Source: Flavobacteriaceae bacterium
GTDB lineage: Bacteria; Bacteroidota; Bacteroidia; Flavobacteriales; Flavobacteriaceae
DNA: 15,143 nucleotides
Direction of reading: 5' to 3'
Assembly: GCA_013042825.1 (NCBI GenBank)
Contig: JABDPL010000301.1
Coordinates: 1-15,143, forward strand
The position numbers and the translations under genes are program-made. The notes beneath the pieces are model-generated. The model was not told the DNA's origin and searched no databases. It saw nothing but the letters and a program-made list of their open reading frames with translations. Shown here piece by piece: positions 13,276 through 15,143 of this stretch (position 1 is the stretch's first letter; each line of letters opens with the position of its first letter).

Positions 13276-14484
13276 ATGAAAAAATTAGTCTATATTCTCG
13301 CAGCTTTACTTCTCGCCGGAGGTACTGCGTTCGCCGCTTCGACTACCTCCGACAATGTCGATCATTTTAACCGTTTCTACAGGGGATATGGAAATTCTTT
13401 CATATTTGTTGAACAGGGCATCGAGTTCGCCGTATTCCCCGACGGGCAATTCGATTTCAATGTTAATCGGTACGGTCCGAATTTTAACGCCTATACCGAT
13501 TTTGGAGGTGTGAGCATAAGTTTTAATTCAGGATACAGCTATGACGCTTATGTACAGTATGATAACTTTGGTGCCGTTGTCCAGATTGAAAATGTACCCG
13601 TCTATTACGATTATTACGGTCGCATTATCCAGGCCGGAAACGTTCGGATCAGTTATAATTCATTCGGTCGGATTTTCCGTGTAGGTGGTTTATTTGTCCA
13701 TTACAACAGGTTTAACCGGTTCTCTCACTGTTCTGGATTTATCAATGTCTTTAACAGGCATTACGTCTATAGGCCATGGCACAGGTATTATGCGATGCCT
13801 CCAGTGAACTTTTGTGTACTATTCAACAGTCCATACAGGAGATACTATAATCCCGTACGCCATACATACTATGGGCCGTACCGAAACAACTTCCGCCCAC
13901 GATCTGCTGTAAGCTATAACAGGGGACGAAGAGGTGCTGTTGCCCAGTTATCGAATCATCGCACCGACAGGTACAGAAGTGATCGCGTTTCAAGACGTGG
14001 AGATGTTGTTGCCAATACAAGTCGGGCAGATAGGAACAGACCGAGCCGTAGTGACCGTGCCGATGCTATACAGGGGCGACCTGTGGAGTCGAGAGGAGAT
14101 CGCACAGACAGGAACAGGCCGGTTTCGAAAACCAGGCCCGCCGTTAAGCCGCGTTCTGATAGAGCCGACAAGGTCAAGCCTCGCGTTAATAAGCCAAGAA
14201 CCAGGCCTTCTGTTAGCAATACCACAACCCAAAGAGGAAAACCCGTGGTTAACAGAGGGAAGCCTTCGGCAAAACGTGACAAGATGAAACGTGTAAGTCC
14301 GAGAAATGAGCGTAAAACAAATTCGGTGACTCAACGTTCTAAATATAGTGAGAAGAGAAGCGCTCAAACAGCTCGAAAAAGAACAGCTTCAGTAAGCAAA
14401 AACCGCAGCAGTAATAATAAAGCAAAAGTTTCGAGATCGAGCTCTAAAAAAAATCGATCTACCGCTAGACGCAGTAGACAATAA
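13276..14484 (+). CDS. Exported repeat protein B: paralogue of protein A with a long Arg/Lys/Ser-rich tail
   Basis: From ATG 13276 the product has 402 residues and a clear signal peptide (MKKLVYILAALLLAGGTAFA). An in-frame TTG at 13189 would add 29 residues, bury the signal peptide and precede the -7 box, so it is rejected. IFVEQGIEFAVFPDGQFDFN (43-62) aligns with 45-64 of protein A. Four exact 16-residue repeats fill 95-158: YDNFGAVVQIENVPVY, YDYYGRIIQAGNVRIS, YNSFGRIFRVGGLFVH and YNRFNRFSHCSGFINV. An aromatic stretch rich in Tyr, Arg and Pro follows (159-206). Residues from about 207 to 402 form a low-complexity, strongly basic tail with motifs such as RADRNRPSRSDRAD, probably disordered. 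Such a tail could bind anionic polysaccharide, lipopolysaccharide or nucleic acid at the cell surface; this is inference. Function unknown. Confidence 0.87.
   Translation: MKKLVYILAALLLAGGTAFAASTTSDNVDHFNRFYRGYGNSFIFVEQGIEFAVFPDGQFDFNVNRYGPNFNAYTDFGGVSISFNSGYSYDAYVQYDNFGAVVQIENVPVYYDYYGRIIQAGNVRISYNSFGRIFRVGGLFVHYNRFNRFSHCSGFINVFNRHYVYRPWHRYYAMPPVNFCVLFNSPYRRYYNPVRHTYYGPYRNNFRPRSAVSYNRGRRGAVAQLSNHRTDRYRSDRVSRRGDVVANTSRADRNRPSRSDRADAIQGRPVESRGDRTDRNRPVSKTRPAVKPRSDRADKVKPRVNKPRTRPSVSNTTTQRGKPVVNRGKPSAKRDKMKRVSPRNERKTNSVTQRSKYSEKRSAQTARKRTASVSKNRSSNNKAKVSRSSSKKNRSTARRSRQ
13558..13749 (+). repeat. Four exact 48-base-unit coding repeats in protein B
   Basis: Units start at 13558, 13606, 13654 and 13702, each 16 codons with no insertion or deletion. 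Conserved positions are Tyr1, Asp/Asn2, Phe/Tyr4, Gly5, Arg6 and the hydrophobic residues at 7, 10, 13 and 15. The same phase and number of repeats occur in protein A, so the array predates the duplication of the genes. Confidence 0.85.
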
Positions 14485-14504
14485 TTTTTTGGTTGGTTAG
14501 TTGG

Positions 14505-14548
14505 AAAGTCCTGCAAGTCGTATGCCTCAAAGCACCTTGTGGGATTTT
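14505..14548. terminator. Candidate bidirectional terminator between gene B and the flippase
   Basis: Bases 14505-14517 can pair with 14536-14548 in 13 pairs, including three G-T wobbles on the plus-strand transcript, around an 18-base loop. The right arm ends in ATTTT and CTCTTTAT follows. The two genes converge here and no other candidate exists in the 68-base gap. On the minus-strand transcript the wobbles become A-C mismatches, so it should act mainly on gene B. Confidence 0.4.
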
Positions 14549-14552
14549 CTCT

Positions 14553-15143
14553 TTATATACGTGGGATCCATTTATCGAGAATGGCCGTAATATCCTCAGA
14601 AATATTTAGTATGTACACTATCATGCAATACAATACCCCAATTAACATCGATTTCAAGGCTATATTCACCAACGGATGAAATTGAAATTCCCAAAAGTAG
14701 AACGCTCCCGAGAGCACCAGGATCAAAATGACCGCCTTTACAGTTTGTGAAGTGAAAGGCCACATCTTCAGCTTCAGATAAACGAACAACAATTTGGTGG
14801 CGTTATAACCAAAAATAGAGATCACCGTTGCGAGTGCAGCTCCATTTATACCATGGATCGGAATTAACCATAGATTCAATCCAACAGCCGTCAGGGCCAG
14901 AATTATTCCCAGTATGAGAACAATGAAGTAATATTTGCTATTAAATAAAATGGCATTGTTGTTCCCGATGATATTATCGGATAGTTTAGCCAGGCTTACA
15001 AGCACCACCACCAATAATGCACCGCTGAATTCAACAGGTATGATATCATACAATTGATTGATATTACAAATGATAAGAACGAAGATCAAGCCGCTGATTA
15101 CCAAGAGGTTTATCGAGCTTTTTTTGTAAAGTGAATGTAAACC
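14553..15143 (-). CDS. Polysaccharide/oligosaccharide flippase, C-terminal part (5' end beyond window)
   Basis: The frame is open from the right edge to the stop at 14553, giving 196 residues of the C-terminal half of a roughly 450-500-residue membrane protein. The visible part begins GLHSLYKKSSINLLVISGLI and contains about six hydrophobic helices. SDNIIGNNNAILFNSKYY, followed by LNLWLIPIHGINGAALATVISI, is typical of Wzx-like polysaccharide transporters (MATE/MVF superfamily, PST type), where the NxxLIPxxGxxGAAxAT signature marks helix 11-12. Such proteins flip lipid-linked sugar repeat units across the inner membrane for O-antigen, capsule or exopolysaccharide. A TTG at 15104 is only an internal leucine; the real start lies outside the window. 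It converges on gene B. Confidence 0.85.
   Translation of the reverse strand, partial: GLHSLYKKSSINLLVISGLIFVLIICNINQLYDIIPVEFSGALLVVVLVSLAKLSDNIIGNNNAILFNSKYYFIVLILGIILALTAVGLNLWLIPIHGINGAALATVISIFGYNATKLLFVYLKLKMWPFTSQTVKAVILILVLSGAFYFWEFQFHPLVNIALKSMLIGVLYCMIVYILNISEDITAILDKWIPRI

Noticed and set aside
12727..13749. RHS/YD-repeat toxin or polymorphic toxin system
   Set aside because: The YDxFGR core is similar, but there are only four 16-residue units, with no RHS core motif, no toxin domain and no immunity gene.
13934..14367. Several overlapping open frames on both strands opposite the tail of protein B
   Set aside because: Arg/Ser-rich low-complexity coding DNA lacks stops in several frames. 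Only the frame with signal peptide and repeats has family support.
1..15143. Mobile element, CRISPR array, phage or defence island
   Set aside because: No transposase, integrase, terminal repeats, direct-repeat/spacer pattern, tRNA or defence-type domains were seen. Gene content is core metabolism, repair and envelope.

Overview
This window most likely comes from the chromosome of a marine-type member of the Flavobacteriaceae (Bacteroidota). Three things point there. Several genes have TAnnTTTG-type -7 boxes, the Bacteroidota promoter signature, and start codons generally lack a clear Shine-Dalgarno. The protein families are typical of the group: a DUF3667 membrane protein, a 'MKRELIPDAVL' sigma factor, a 47-residue conserved micro-ORF and FAQ-type signal peptides. 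Base composition is moderately AT-rich and looks uniform. I see no insertion sequence, phage gene, tRNA, rRNA or CRISPR array.

Left part (1-5332): a PhnP-like metallo-beta-lactamase-fold hydrolase runs off the left edge on the minus strand. It is divergent from a three-gene proton-translocating transhydrogenase operon (pntAA-pntAB-pntB) that exchanges reducing equivalents between NADH and NADPH. A 484-residue conserved cytosolic protein of unknown function follows under its own good promoter and ends at a bidirectional terminator.

Middle part (5334-10364): this is a stress and DNA-maintenance stretch. A peroxiredoxin of the Bcp type is divergent from an endonuclease III that has no cysteines and so cannot hold the usual iron-sulfur cluster. 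A strong terminator follows, then on the minus strand an ECF-like sigma factor with a 47-residue ORF behind it. uvrA is divergent from the sigma factor. The sigma leader contains two short hairpins that exclude each other, one of them touching the start codon.

Right part (10480-15143): a secreted TapB/DUF3108-like protein converges on a zinc-ribbon DUF3667 membrane protein, with their stop codons overlapping by four bases. Next come two tandem paralogous exported proteins of unknown function. Both carry a shared N-terminal motif and four tandem 16-residue repeats of the form Y-D/N-x-F-G-R. The first then has a Cys/His cluster with an acidic/Tyr tail, and the second has a tail of about 200 residues rich in Arg, Lys and Ser. 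This pair is the best candidate for something undescribed. The window closes with the C-terminal part of a polysaccharide flippase on the minus strand.

Most of the window is ordinary core genome. All promoter, terminator and hairpin calls are by eye.
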